Source: Alphaproteobacteria bacterium
GTDB taxonomy: Bacteria; Pseudomonadota; Alphaproteobacteria; CAAGCB01; CAG-977
DNA length: 48,716 bases
Reading direction: 5' to 3'
Assembly (NCBI GenBank): GCA_900768185.1
Contig: CAAGCB010000038.1
Span: 1 to 48,716 of the forward strand
Part shown: positions 16,262 to 25,092 of the stretch, one piece after another
How positions within the stretch are numbered: position 1 is the first letter of the stretch
Layout: every line of letters starts with the position of its first letter
Notes under the pieces: generated by a model
Seen by the model: only the letters and a program-made list of their open reading frames with translations
What the model was told of the DNA's origin: nothing
Databases searched by the model: none
Position numbers and translations under genes: made by a program

Positions 16262-16672
16262 TTAATACGCTTTGCCGAACTTGTGGGGGCGGGCGGCGTT
16301 GTATTCCATTTTCAGCCGGACATGCGTTTCGATGTCGATGTTTTCGCACGCCGCCAGTTCCAGCAGGCGGATCACCGCGTCGGTCAGCTCGTCTTCAAAA
16401 GAATCTTTGACACAGGCTTCAAAAGCCTCTTTCGTTTCACCGTTCGCTTTGAACGCGGACAAATCGGCGCGCTTTCCTTTGCGGCAAGCCTCCAGAGCTT
16501 CGGACACTTCGCTGTGAATCAACGCCAGCCGGCGCGCGGTTTGCAAAGAAGCGACCTCCGCGCGCAAAGCGGCGTTACCCGCCAAAGCCGTTTCCAGATC
16601 TTTTTCCGTATCGTGGAATCCCTTTTGCGTCGCGATTGCCAACGCCCGCGCTGCCCATTCGTTCAGCGTCAT
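16262..16672 (-). CDS. MazG-like nucleotide pyrophosphohydrolase (136 aa)
   Basis: The ATG at 16672 overlaps the preceding stop (ATGA), so its translation is coupled to the gene before it; a longer frame upstream is out of phase with that gene and is rejected. The all-alpha NTP-pyrophosphatase motif is visible: LIHSEVSEALEAC (ExxE, about 52-56) and FEDELTDAVIRLLELA (ExxD, about 92-107). These four acidic residues bind magnesium in MazG-type enzymes, which remove pyrophosphate from (often non-canonical) NTPs. The substrate is not deducible. It is cytoplasmic. Confidence 0.8.
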   Translation of the reverse strand: MTLNEWAARALAIATQKGFHDTEKDLETALAGNAALRAEVASLQTARRLALIHSEVSEALEACRKGKRADLSAFKANGETKEAFEACVKDSFEDELTDAVIRLLELAACENIDIETHVRLKMEYNAARPHKFGKAY

Positions 16673-17517
16673 TTCGCTTTGCCCGCGTGAAAGAATTTTT
16701 TGATTTTCAGAAACAAGCGTTTGCGGCGAATCAAAGCGGCTTCGCGTTCTTCTTTTTCCTCGGCGTATTCGGACAAGCGACCTTTGGCTTCCTGCAACAA
16801 ATCGTTCGTCCGCGCCAGAACAAAGCTGGTCGGCGTATCGATCCAATCGCCCAACCCTTTGCCGCACGGTGTTTTCGACGGCACTTTTTTAATGCGGTTG
16901 CCCAAAGCCGGAAACAACGTCCTGCCCAGAAATCCCATCACGGGCATTTTGACGGTTTCCAATTTGTAATCGGCGCGTTTCAACGTATAGGCGTTGTTGC
17001 ATTTCGACAAAGCGTGCGCCAAGCGGGCGTGGACTTTGGAAACGTCTTTGGCGTCGGCGGCGGCGATCGCCTCTTTAAACGCCTCGTCCTTTTCGACTTC
17101 TTCGTCAAAAAAGACGGCGGGCGGATCCATTTCCGACAGAATAACGTTCAGATCCAATCCGTCTTCTTCCGGATCGATATCCAGATGTTCGTGCATGACG
17201 CCGCGCACGACGGCGGACAGCACGGCGTCGAACAAAAACTGTTCATGCGTCCACGGCTGTTCCTTTTCGCCCATTTCCAGCGCCTTTTGATCCAGCACCT
17301 GATGCGCGCGGTACAGTTCAAGCCATTTTTCGGGATTGTCCTTGTCCTTTAACAATTCCTGCGCCTTGGTCTTTTCCAGTGCCTTGACGGCTTGGCGCAA
17401 CGCCTGACAATCCTTTAAGTTTTTCACCGCGTCAACCAGCGCGGACGCCTGCCAGCGTTCCAGAGATTCCTTGATTTGTTTTTCGTTTTCAAACGTGACG
17501 ATACAGCCGTCCAGCAT
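16669..17517 (-). CDS. Unrecognised protein paired with the MazG-like gene (282 aa)
   Basis: I do not recognise the family. The protein is soluble, acidic in the middle (LDIDPEEDGLDLNVILSEMD, about 113-132) and strongly helical, with a highly charged C-terminal helix (YAEEKEEREAALIRRKRLF, about 250-270) ending in Lys-rich KKFFHAGKAK. No signal peptide or membrane segment is present. It is coupled by a 4-nt overlap to the MazG-like gene, so the two probably act together. Upstream, TTGACT at 17574-17569 (minus strand) could be a -35, but the best -10 is 19 bp away. Confidence 0.7.
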   Translation of the reverse strand: MLDGCIVTFENEKQIKESLERWQASALVDAVKNLKDCQALRQAVKALEKTKAQELLKDKDNPEKWLELYRAHQVLDQKALEMGEKEQPWTHEQFLFDAVLSAVVRGVMHEHLDIDPEEDGLDLNVILSEMDPPAVFFDEEVEKDEAFKEAIAAADAKDVSKVHARLAHALSKCNNAYTLKRADYKLETVKMPVMGFLGRTLFPALGNRIKKVPSKTPCGKGLGDWIDTPTSFVLARTNDLLQEAKGRLSEYAEEKEEREAALIRRKRLFLKIKKFFHAGKAK

Positions 17518-17587
17518 AAAAGCCCCTTAATCTTTGTTTTTAGATATTTTCCTTGAACGCGGTTTAAAAGTCAATCCCGCCGCCGCG

Positions 17588-19168
17588 TTATTTTTCAGGC
17601 AGACAGACTTTCAAACTCCGCTCCAGATTGTTTTTCAATTCGCGGCAGGAAAAACCGGACAAATCCGCGCCTGCCAAAACCTTGCCGGCATTTTGACCGA
17701 ACGGCAGGCGATAAACGACAACGACCGGATCTGTATTTTCACGTTCGATCGCGTCGCGTTTTTGCCGAAAAAATCCGCGATCGGCAAAATCGCTGCCCGC
17801 CATGTAAATTCTGTTAAACTGCCCGTGCGCCAACGCGCGGAAATCATGTCCCCGCGCCCAAACGGGAATAACACCCGATGTCGGAAAACCATACAGCTTC
17901 AATAAAAAATTTTCCGGTAGTCCGGCGGGGATTTCAATATCGACGTATTTTTCCGCGGCGTTCTTATCCCACGGCAAAGACTGAAACGGCGTCATCAGCA
18001 ACACGCCGCACAGCACCGCCCAAAAAACGCAAGCAACCGCGCGCCGGACAAGATTTCCGTTTTCCAGCCGGACAAAGGCGTTCACGGTCGCCGCCGCGAC
18101 GGGGATCGCCGCCAGCATTTCCAAAATGACGGCATAACGTAAAATGCAAAACAGGAAATACCACACGGCAAAGCCTGACAGCATAAAGAACCAATACGCC
18201 CGCCAACACGGACGCGCCGTCTTCAACGCTCCCGCCTTGAACATTGACAAAACAAGCAAAACGTAAAAAACGGGAAATCTGTAATCATAATAAAGGGTTT
18301 CACAGATCAAATCGGGCTTTGCAAACCACAGCAACGGATAATACCAAAAGTTTTCCGCCGTCGGACGATACCGGTCATCGGTATAGTTGGACGCGTCAAA
18401 CCAGCCGGATTTAAACACGCCGTTTAAAAACGGAAAAAACGGGTTTTGATACAAATTCCAGTATTTCAGCATAAAGTACCCGTTCGCGAACAGATACCCC
18501 GCCAATCCGCCGAAAGCGTACGCCGCAAGGAAACCAGCAGGATTTTTCAACCGTTTGTAAAAAAACGCCAGTCCCGCCCCCGATACCAGACAATAAGGCA
18601 GAACGATCGGCTTCATCCCTAATCCGAAGCCAAAAAACACGCCGAGAACGACGAATTTCATTCCCTTTTGCAAATCCGGATTTATGATCCATTTCATCAA
18701 AAAATAAAAAGTCGTCAGCGTAAACACAGACAGCTGAATTTCATTCGTGCTTGAACCGATCTGAAAAAACGTCGCCTGTCCCGTCGTCGCCAGCGATGCC
18801 GCCAAAACGGTTTTGGCATAATCCGGCGTCATGTTTTCGGGAAACGTCAACCGCGCGAATTTTACAAAAACAAACAACAGGATGCCGAACCACAACCCTT
18901 GGATGCCGTAAATCAACGCGGGAAAATCGTTAAACCGCCCGATTAAAAAATACAGCGGCAAATCGGGCAACGGATTGAAAAAAGTGTTGACCGACGCCGG
19001 CGCGACGTCAACCGTCAGGCGATCGTTCAAAAAAGCCCACGGATTATAAAAATGGTAATTCAGAAAATCCCAAAAAAAGTCGAACCGGCAGACCGCGCCG
19101 ATCGTTCCGCCGACGACCAGACAAAACAGCAACAGAAAACCGTTTTTCGCCGTCCGTGTCATTCGCAT
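17588..19168 (-). CDS. Polytopic GT-C type glycosyltransferase or glycan membrane protein
   Basis: A 526-aa membrane protein with about ten hydrophobic helices. After the first helix comes FFWDFLNYHFYNPWAFLN, an acidic loop at the place where GT-C enzymes keep their catalytic Asp/Glu. It is followed by SVNTFFNPLPDLPLYFLI and further helices, and ends in a soluble periplasmic domain of about 120 residues (IPAGLPENFLLKLYGFPTSG onward). GT-C enzymes use polyprenyl-phosphate sugars on the periplasmic side. The exact reaction is not deducible. It starts within the tail of the broken gene upstream, a related membrane protein. Starts at Met1 or Met3 are equally possible. Confidence 0.65.
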   Translation of the reverse strand: MRMTRTAKNGFLLLFCLVVGGTIGAVCRFDFFWDFLNYHFYNPWAFLNDRLTVDVAPASVNTFFNPLPDLPLYFLIGRFNDFPALIYGIQGLWFGILLFVFVKFARLTFPENMTPDYAKTVLAASLATTGQATFFQIGSSTNEIQLSVFTLTTFYFLMKWIINPDLQKGMKFVVLGVFFGFGLGMKPIVLPYCLVSGAGLAFFYKRLKNPAGFLAAYAFGGLAGYLFANGYFMLKYWNLYQNPFFPFLNGVFKSGWFDASNYTDDRYRPTAENFWYYPLLWFAKPDLICETLYYDYRFPVFYVLLVLSMFKAGALKTARPCWRAYWFFMLSGFAVWYFLFCILRYAVILEMLAAIPVAAATVNAFVRLENGNLVRRAVACVFWAVLCGVLLMTPFQSLPWDKNAAEKYVDIEIPAGLPENFLLKLYGFPTSGVIPVWARGHDFRALAHGQFNRIYMAGSDFADRGFFRQKRDAIERENTDPVVVVYRLPFGQNAGKVLAGADLSGFSCRELKNNLERSLKVCLPEK

Positions 19169-19610
19169 TTCGTTATTTCCGTCAATGACATCACTTCATC
19201 CCGTTTTTTACGGATAAACCTGCTCAACCACAGGGAAAGCGGCGAAAACAGCAAAAAGGCGACAAACCAGAACGCCGTTTTTCCCCAAACAGATTCCGGA
19301 TTTTCACATACGCGAACACAACGCACGCGATCATTCCCGCAAATGAAAAACAACGGGCGGCGAATACGGATTGTCCGAACACGGACAGCCACGATTTCAG
19401 CAAAACGAAATGGACGGGCGGATGGACGTCTTTGACGAACAAAAAGCGCAACATTTCCCCGAATGGCATCCGCGCCTCTATCATCGTTCCCATTTCATCG
19501 TGCGACAAAAGAGAATGACTGTTCAAACACAGAAAAGCGATTACGGAAAGCAAGATCAGCGCGACCGCTTTGTTTCCATACGTTATTTTTTCATCAAAAA
19601 ATTTTTTCAT
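19159..19610 (-). pseudogene. Broken GT-C (ArnT/PMT-like) glycosyltransferase, N-terminal part
   Basis: The 5' part (128 codons from 19610) has a first helix followed by SLLSHDEMGTMIEARMPFGE and FVKDVHPPVHFVLLKSWL. These are the 'DE' loop and the 'D.HPP.....L...W' motif of PMT/ArnT-like GT-C enzymes. The frame then ends early at 19224. A shifted frame continues with a membrane helix (GKTAFWFVAFLLFSPLSLWL) and a basic tail to 19159. Together only about 150 of the usual 450-550 residues remain, so the central helices and the periplasmic domain are deleted and the rest is frameshifted. It overlaps the start of the intact downstream GT-C gene. Confidence 0.7.
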
Positions 19611-19690
19611 TATTCAACCCTGCAACGGTTTCCGGCTTTTCAGCAAACGTGTTTCGCCCGTGCGGGTTAAGCTTTTATTTAAAAATGAAC

Positions 19691-19701
19691 TATACTATAC
19701 T
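19691..19701 (+). promoter_or_regulatory. Candidate -10 region (doubled TATACT) before thpR
   Basis: TATACTATACT gives two overlapping TATACT hexamers, about 35 nt before the thpR start. No convincing -35 lies 16-18 bp upstream, so the promoter is tentative. Confidence 0.3.
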
Positions 19702-19734
19702 GTTTGACAACAAAAACAACAAGGATCAAAGCCC

Positions 19735-20289
19735 ATGATACGCCTTTTCGCCGGAATCGAACTGCCGGAACATATCAAAGACCAGCTTTACGCCCTGCGC
19801 GGCGGCGTGCCGAACGCCAAATGGGTCGAACGCGAAAACCTGCACATCACTCTGCGCTTTATCGGCAATATCGACGAAGACGTCGCGAACGATCTGCACG
19901 ACGGGTTCATGCAGTTGCGCGCCCCCGCGTTCGATCTGCAAATGGCGCAAGTCGGACTGTTCGCAAACGGTTCGCAACTGCGCCACCTGTGGGCGGGCGT
20001 CTGTAATTATCAGGCTTTGGATTTTCTGCACGACAAAATTGAAAGCGTCGTTTCCCGCAACCGTCTGCCGCCCGACAAACACAAATTCCACGCCCACTGC
20101 ACGCTGGCGAAGCTGCGCGGCGCGACGTTCGACGACGTGCACAAGTTCATGGAATACAACAACCTGTTCCGTTCCGACGAATTTCACATCGATCATTTCA
20201 CGCTGTTTTCCAGCCACCCGCGCACGGACGGCGACGGATCGTATTACCGCGTCGAAGCCCAATATCCGCTGTTCGGATACTGGGATTGA
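19735..20289 (+). CDS. thpR: RNA 2',3'-cyclic phosphodiesterase (2H family)
   Basis: A 184-aa member of the 2H phosphoesterase family (LigT/ThpR), which opens 2',3'-cyclic phosphates to 2'-phosphomonoesters in the cytoplasm. Both catalytic HxTx motifs are present: ENLHITLRFIGNID (His about 37) and FHAHCTLAKLRG (His about 121). The start IRLFAGIELPEHIKDQL and the end YPLFGYWD are typical. It is monocistronic, between the divergent broken GT-C gene and the convergent acetyltransferase. Confidence 0.93.
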   Translation: MIRLFAGIELPEHIKDQLYALRGGVPNAKWVERENLHITLRFIGNIDEDVANDLHDGFMQLRAPAFDLQMAQVGLFANGSQLRHLWAGVCNYQALDFLHDKIESVVSRNRLPPDKHKFHAHCTLAKLRGATFDDVHKFMEYNNLFRSDEFHIDHFTLFSSHPRTDGDGSYYRVEAQYPLFGYWD

Positions 20290-20302
20290 CGCTTTAAAAA
20301 TT

Positions 20303-21523
20303 TCAAATGTAATCGGAAATATACGGGCTTTCGTGCAACAGCACATCGTCCAGACGACGCACCGCGTCCATGTCGCCTTCGATGCGTTCGGCACGGAACA
20401 GCTGTTTGGCTGACTTATATCCCAGCAACAAAGCCGTCAGCGTCGCAATCGACATGCGAACGTGATAACGCGCGATATCGTCGTCGCAAATTTTGCATTT
20501 TCCCTTTTTGAACAAAACGGTCAGCTTGGTGTTGTTCCATTCCAAAAAGGAATCCGTGACCTCGATGGCGATGCGGACGCCCTTTTCGTTCGGATTGCAG
20601 TGGTATTTTTTCAAAAACCCGCGCGCGTCGACGATGCGTCCCATGATATAGGGACGTATCGTTTCGCGAATGTCGCCGTCGTTCATGTAAAACGCGATCG
20701 GTTCGTTGAAATATGTGTTTCCGCGCACTTCGTCAATCATGGAATCGTGCGCGCGGATATATTCCCACAATCCCTTTTGAGCTTCGCGGTTCAGATAGAT
20801 CATTTCTTTGATGTGCATGATATCGTCCTTGATCATGTACACCATATAGCCCATGGGTTTTTCATTTTCGGAATAATAGACGGCGACGGCGGTGTCGTCT
20901 TCGTCCCAACGCCAGTATTCCTCCCACGCCAGTTTGTCGCGGTACAGACAACCGTGCGTCTGTTTGGCGAAACGCGCGTGCAGATCCATGAATTCCTCGT
21001 TGTCCCAGTTCACGCGGCGCACGAATCCGGACACTTTCGCCTGAATCGGGATTTGCCTGTCCTTGACGGTATAGGAAATCTTGTTCGAAACGATTTCCCA
21101 GCCGAATTTGCGGTACAGCGGAATCGAATACGGATAAAGCAAAGCCAACACCTGCCCTTTTTCCGTCATGCGGGTCAGGCTTTGACGCATCAGGTTGGAC
21201 ATGATCCCTTTGCCGGAATATTCGGGATAAGTGCAGACGCTGGTGATGAACCCGATGGAAACGGTCGCGTCGTACACGTTCATTTTCAGCGGATAGACCG
21301 CAAATTGCGACACCAGTTTTTTATGGTCGAAGCACCCCAAAACGTCCGCGCGTTCCAGCACGGGAAACTTGGACTGTTTGATTTCGTCGGCGCGCCAGCC
21401 CGTGCGGTTCAGTTCGTCTTCGGTGACTTGAAACGAATAGCGCAACAACGCGTTGTATTCGTCGACATCTTTGGTGGACAGTTTTTTAACGCACAGTTTC
21501 AGTTTGTCTTTTTTATTGCTCAT
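20303..21523 (-). CDS. Eis-like GNAT N-acetyltransferase
   Basis: A 406-aa cytoplasmic protein of the Eis type: two GNAT domains followed by a sterol-carrier-like domain. The ATG at 21523 has AAAAGG before it and gives the usual length of about 400. The acetyl-CoA loop is SVCTYPEYSGKGIMSNLM (about 92-109), followed by LALLYPYSIPLYRKFGWEIV. The C-terminal part has LTVLFKKGKCKICDDDIARY. Eis enzymes acetylate amino groups of many small molecules and peptides, including aminoglycosides; the natural substrate here is unknown. Eis-like genes of this form are commonest in Gram-positive bacteria, so transfer is possible but not shown. Confidence 0.8.
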   Translation of the reverse strand: MSNKKDKLKLCVKKLSTKDVDEYNALLRYSFQVTEDELNRTGWRADEIKQSKFPVLERADVLGCFDHKKLVSQFAVYPLKMNVYDATVSIGFITSVCTYPEYSGKGIMSNLMRQSLTRMTEKGQVLALLYPYSIPLYRKFGWEIVSNKISYTVKDRQIPIQAKVSGFVRRVNWDNEEFMDLHARFAKQTHGCLYRDKLAWEEYWRWDEDDTAVAVYYSENEKPMGYMVYMIKDDIMHIKEMIYLNREAQKGLWEYIRAHDSMIDEVRGNTYFNEPIAFYMNDGDIRETIRPYIMGRIVDARGFLKKYHCNPNEKGVRIAIEVTDSFLEWNNTKLTVLFKKGKCKICDDDIARYHVRMSIATLTALLLGYKSAKQLFRAERIEGDMDAVRRLDDVLLHESPYISDYI

Positions 21524-21619
21524 GGGAACCTTTTCCGCGCAAAGCGTTTTCGCGAAAGAATAGCCCAAACACCCCCGCTTTGTCAAACGGGGGACGCAAA
21601 AAAATCGGATTCGATCCCG

Positions 21620-21850
21620 TCAAACGGTCGTTTCTTCGGACGGGACGGCGGATTCGACCAAACGCCATTGATGCGGATCCAGCAAAGCCGACAACGCCAC
21701 GGTGACGGTTCTTTCGTTTCCGCCCTGTTCGTTCAAACGCACATGCAACGGCAAGTCGGGAAATTCTATCACCCGTTCCACCAACCATTTCGAGGTCAAA
21801 CCGCTTGCTTTTTGAAAAACATCGTTGGGCTGCACAGGGAATTTTGCCAT
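21620..21850 (-). CDS. Small conserved protein of unknown function (76 aa)
   Basis: The protein starts MAKFPVQPNDVFQKASGLTS and contains WLVERVIEFPDLPLHVRLNE, which looks like a small beta-rich fold. There is no signal or membrane segment. It resembles short alphaproteobacterial proteins I have seen but cannot name. A promoter-like sequence and a perfect palindrome lie just upstream, so it is probably transcribed on its own and perhaps regulated. Confidence 0.6.
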   Translation of the reverse strand: MAKFPVQPNDVFQKASGLTSKWLVERVIEFPDLPLHVRLNEQGGNERTVTVALSALLDPHQWRLVESAVPSEETTV

Positions 21851-21877
21851 TTTTACGCTCTTTCTTCAGTAAGTTGC

Positions 21878-21896
21878 TTACGGTATCCTACCGTAA
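21878..21896. promoter_or_regulatory. Perfect palindrome, candidate operator
   Basis: TTACGGTA-TCC-TACCGTAA: two 8-bp arms around 3 bp. It lies just downstream of the predicted -10 of the 76-aa gene, covering the expected transcription start, where a repressor would act. It is not followed by a T-tract and so is not a terminator for either strand. Confidence 0.5.
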
Positions 21897-21905
21897 CGGA
21901 ATTAC

Positions 21906-21934
21906 AGTTTAAAACAAGATGGCATCAAGTTCAA
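21906..21934 (-). promoter_or_regulatory. Candidate promoter of the 76-aa gene
   Basis: On the minus strand TTGAAC (21934-21929) and TAAACT (21911-21906) are separated by 17 bp, with the palindrome immediately downstream. Confidence 0.4.
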
Positions 21935-21941
21935 ATAAAAC

Positions 21942-24230
21942 TTATTCTTGCATCAGCCGCCGCAGGATTTCCAAACGGTCGTCAACGGGTTCGGCGCGGC
22001 GCATAAATTCGACGCGCATTTTTTTCGCGCCGTTTTTCACCGCTTCGCGCTTTCTGACAACGGGACGTTCCGCCAGCAGGAAATGACGGCAGTCTTTCAT
22101 CACGGAAACGAAATTTCCGTAACGAGACGTCATTTTTTCCTGACGATTCCCGCCGCAATTTTGGCATTTCCCGTGCAACGCCGCATAAGGGCAGTTTTCC
22201 GACGTGAACAGCGCGATATCCTGATAAACGACAGCCGCCGCTTCGGTCGGAAACGCCGCGAACAACGCCGACGGATCCGGCGTTTCGGGCGACACCGCGA
22301 ATCCCGACGCGCCCAGTTCCGAAACCATGCGCGCCGCCGACGAATTGGCGACGTAGATCTGCCAGTCGAACGTCACATCGGCTTTTGTCCCTTTAAACAC
22401 GCTCAGCCCCCAGACATTGGCGATTTCAAATTTCGAAAATCCCTTTTTCATCAGATCGCGCGCCTTTTGTTCCAGCTTTGCCGTTTCCCAAGCGCGGGCG
22501 ACGGCAGGCAGAGCAAAACGGATTTTCCTTGCGTCAAAACCGTCAAAGAAATCGACGTCCGTACGGACGCTTAATTCAAACACGACCTCCGCGACGGGTT
22601 CTTTCATCAATTCAGCCGCCAGCACGGCGTCGTCAGTTTTGACGATATAGGACGTTTCAGCCGTCTTTTCCGACGGGGACAAAACCTCGCGATGCAGAAT
22701 TTTTTCCTTTTGGCGCGCGCGTTCATCTTGTTTTTCCGCACTCAAAGCCGCGGCGGCGCGTTCATACAACCGACGGCGCAAGTCGTTCAACACGGACAGC
22801 GGCACAAACAGTTTTTCGGGGTTGTCGACGTTTAATTCCGCTAAAACCAGTCCCGTCCCCCCCGTTTTTAAAAAAGCGTCGGAAAAGGATTTCCGCGCCG
22901 TTTCAAAAGATTTAGCCGCCGAAAACGCGCCGGACGCCGTTTCCGTCAAACCGCCGCAGGACGCCGAAACGCCGTCCGCGCGCACCGACACGGCGACATT
23001 GACGCGACCGATGATTGCGGGGTCGGTTTTGGGCGTTTCAAACGGATACGCCCGCTTCACCGCACCCGAAGAAGACAAGTACACAACCGACCCGACCGGA
23101 ATGAACGGCGCGTTGGCGGGCAATCCGACCTCCACCAAATCGCCCGCCGCGGCTTTGAACGCGTTTTTTCCGTTCGCAACCAGAATTTCCGCCGAAAAAC
23201 CGAACGGACGTTCCGATTTCGGCAGATCAATCTGCACACCGTCAAACCGTTCCAGCGCGACAGCCGTTTTAAAGCGCACGTTTTTCACGCCGCCGCGCGT
23301 CGAAATCCCTTCGACCTTTCCGGCGGGCAGTCCGCGGTGTCCGACGATTTCCGTGTCGATCACTGTGAAATTTTTACGTCCTTTCAAATAAAAATCCGTC
23401 GTCGGACGGCTGAAAACGCAGCGAATGTTGTCACGTTTCGCGTCCAAAACCCGTTTGTCGCGACACCCGTTCAAAATCGAACGGTAATAGTCCGTTACGG
23501 CGGCAACGTACAGCGGGCTTTTCTTGCGCCCTTCGATTTTCAGCGCGGTGACACCCGCCTGTTCCAACAGACGCACGTTTTCGTTTTGCGCCATGTCTTT
23601 CATGGAAAAAACGTGCTTCGTTTCGTTTTCGACGGTGAACGCTTCGCGGCAGGGATAGACGCATTTGCCCCTGTTTGCGCTACGCCCCGCGTAGACGGCG
23701 GAAAACAGACACAACCCGCTATAACCGTAGCACAGCGCCCCGTGAATGAAGACTTCCTTTTCGATTCCCGGAACCAGACAGATGTCGCGGATTTCGTCCA
23801 GCGTCAATTCGCGCGCCAAAACAACGCGCTTGAATCCCATGTCGCGCAAAGCCTCGACGCCTTCGCGGTTATGAACCGCCATTTGCGTACTGCCGTGCAG
23901 ACGCAAGTTCGGAAAATACCGCTTCATCAGCCGCGCCGTCCCGATATCCTGCACGATCACCCCGTCCGCGCCCGCCGATTCAATCGTTTGCAACGTGTCG
24001 ATCAGCGACTCTTTTTCATTTTCAAAAAAAAGCGTGTTGACGGCGACCAGAACTTTTTTTTCGATTTGATGCGCGTATCGAACGAACCCCGCAAACGCGT
24101 CCGGCGTAAAATTTTGCGCTTCGGCGCGGGCGGAAAACCGCGTCAAGCCCAAATAAACCGCGTCCGCCCCGTAGGCGAAAGCGGCGTACCCCGAATCGAT
24201 CTGCCCCGCGGGCGCCAGCAATTCAACCAT
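21942..24230 (-). CDS. U32-family protein (RlhA-like, with C-terminal domain)
   Basis: A 762-aa protein. The N-terminal barrel begins VELLAPAGQIDSGYAAFAYG and ADAVYLGLTRFSARAEAQNF. The signature CYGYSGLCLFSAVYAGRSAN (about 165-184) with KCVYPCR gives the cysteines that bind an iron-sulphur cluster in RlhA/TrhP-type proteins, which hydroxylate RNA bases using prephenate-derived chemistry. A large C-terminal region ends with another cysteine group (CPYAALHGKCQNCGG, about 680-694). The length fits the long RlhA-like class rather than the short UbiU/UbiV class. It overlaps ldcA by 8 nt and so is the last gene of a coupled operon. The older label is 'collagenase-like peptidase'. Confidence 0.85.
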   Translation of the reverse strand: MVELLAPAGQIDSGYAAFAYGADAVYLGLTRFSARAEAQNFTPDAFAGFVRYAHQIEKKVLVAVNTLFFENEKESLIDTLQTIESAGADGVIVQDIGTARLMKRYFPNLRLHGSTQMAVHNREGVEALRDMGFKRVVLARELTLDEIRDICLVPGIEKEVFIHGALCYGYSGLCLFSAVYAGRSANRGKCVYPCREAFTVENETKHVFSMKDMAQNENVRLLEQAGVTALKIEGRKKSPLYVAAVTDYYRSILNGCRDKRVLDAKRDNIRCVFSRPTTDFYLKGRKNFTVIDTEIVGHRGLPAGKVEGISTRGGVKNVRFKTAVALERFDGVQIDLPKSERPFGFSAEILVANGKNAFKAAAGDLVEVGLPANAPFIPVGSVVYLSSSGAVKRAYPFETPKTDPAIIGRVNVAVSVRADGVSASCGGLTETASGAFSAAKSFETARKSFSDAFLKTGGTGLVLAELNVDNPEKLFVPLSVLNDLRRRLYERAAAALSAEKQDERARQKEKILHREVLSPSEKTAETSYIVKTDDAVLAAELMKEPVAEVVFELSVRTDVDFFDGFDARKIRFALPAVARAWETAKLEQKARDLMKKGFSKFEIANVWGLSVFKGTKADVTFDWQIYVANSSAARMVSELGASGFAVSPETPDPSALFAAFPTEAAAVVYQDIALFTSENCPYAALHGKCQNCGGNRQEKMTSRYGNFVSVMKDCRHFLLAERPVVRKREAVKNGAKKMRVEFMRRAEPVDDRLEILRRLMQE

Positions 24231-25092
24231 ATTTCCCCCTTATTCGAATTTCGTTTGCCGAAACGACCGCCTTTCCCCCGATCGGGAAAACAATCGATCC
24301 CGCCTGATGCCCGTAAGGGAATCCCGTAAAAACGGGGATTTTCAGGCGGTTTTTCCATTCGTTCAACACGTCGCCGACCGTGCCGTCCGTCGGATCTTCG
24401 GCTTTGCAGTCGGTAAAAACACCGAAAACGACGGCGGCGGCTTTGTCGAAAACGCCCGCGTTGTCCAGCCGGGTCAGCATTCTGTCGACGGCGTAGGGTT
24501 CTTCCCCCACGTCTTCCAGCACCAGAATCGCGCCCGTCATGTCCGGCATATACGGCGTCCCCGGCAACCCGACGACCAAAGACAGGCACCCGCCGATCAA
24601 TATTCCCTCGATCTTTCCCGAAAAATCCGTTTCCAATCCCGAAACGGTCTGATCCCGACCGTTCAGACAATCGTCCAGCGACAAATCGGTATAAGGAAAC
24701 ATCACGCGCCCGTGCCGCGGCTTCATCAAATACCCCGTATAGCAGGGAACGCCCGCCTTTGCGTACAAAGCCAGCTGGACGGCGGTTGTGTCGCTCAGCC
24801 CGACAAAGGGCTTTTTATGGCGCGAAATCAGTTCGTAATCCAACCGGTTCAACAGCCGCGCGGAACCGTATCCGCCCCCCGCGGCAAAAATAAAATCGAC
24901 GCCGTCGTCAACGAACATCGCCGTCAGATCGGCGGCGCGGCTTTCGTCCGTCCCCGCCAGAAAACGGTGTTTTTCATACAAATGCGGCGCGAGTTTGACC
25001 TCGAATCCCCGTTTACGCCAAAAATCGACGGATTCGGTCAAATCGGATTCGTCAACCGCGCTGGACGGGGAAACGACGCCGATCGTTTTCAT
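24223..25092 (-). CDS. ldcA: Muramoyltetrapeptide LD-carboxypeptidase (S66)
   Basis: A 289-aa cytoplasmic enzyme that removes the terminal D-Ala from muropeptide tetrapeptides during peptidoglycan recycling. The S66 catalytic triad is visible: Ser100 in FVGLSDTTAV, Glu193 in ILVLEDVGEEPY and His262 in FPYGHQAGS. The N-terminal TIGVVSPSSAVDESDL and FAAGGGYGSARLLNRLDYEL are also typical. It overlaps the Mur ligase gene by 4 nt and the U32 gene by 8 nt. Confidence 0.93.
   Translation of the reverse strand: MKTIGVVSPSSAVDESDLTESVDFWRKRGFEVKLAPHLYEKHRFLAGTDESRAADLTAMFVDDGVDFIFAAGGGYGSARLLNRLDYELISRHKKPFVGLSDTTAVQLALYAKAGVPCYTGYLMKPRHGRVMFPYTDLSLDDCLNGRDQTVSGLETDFSGKIEGILIGGCLSLVVGLPGTPYMPDMTGAILVLEDVGEEPYAVDRMLTRLDNAGVFDKAAAVVFGVFTDCKAEDPTDGTVGDVLNEWKNRLKIPVFTGFPYGHQAGSIVFPIGGKAVVSANEIRIRGKYG

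Noticed and set aside
16673..16867. Longer N-terminus for the MazG-like protein
   Set aside because: The extra 65 residues overlap the upstream gene in another frame, are Arg-rich and unlike the family; the ATGA overlap gives the better start.
22855..22861. C7 run inside the U32 gene as a phase-variable tract
   Set aside because: Seven bases in a conserved house-keeping gene, coding for Gly-Gly in context; too short and not in a surface gene.
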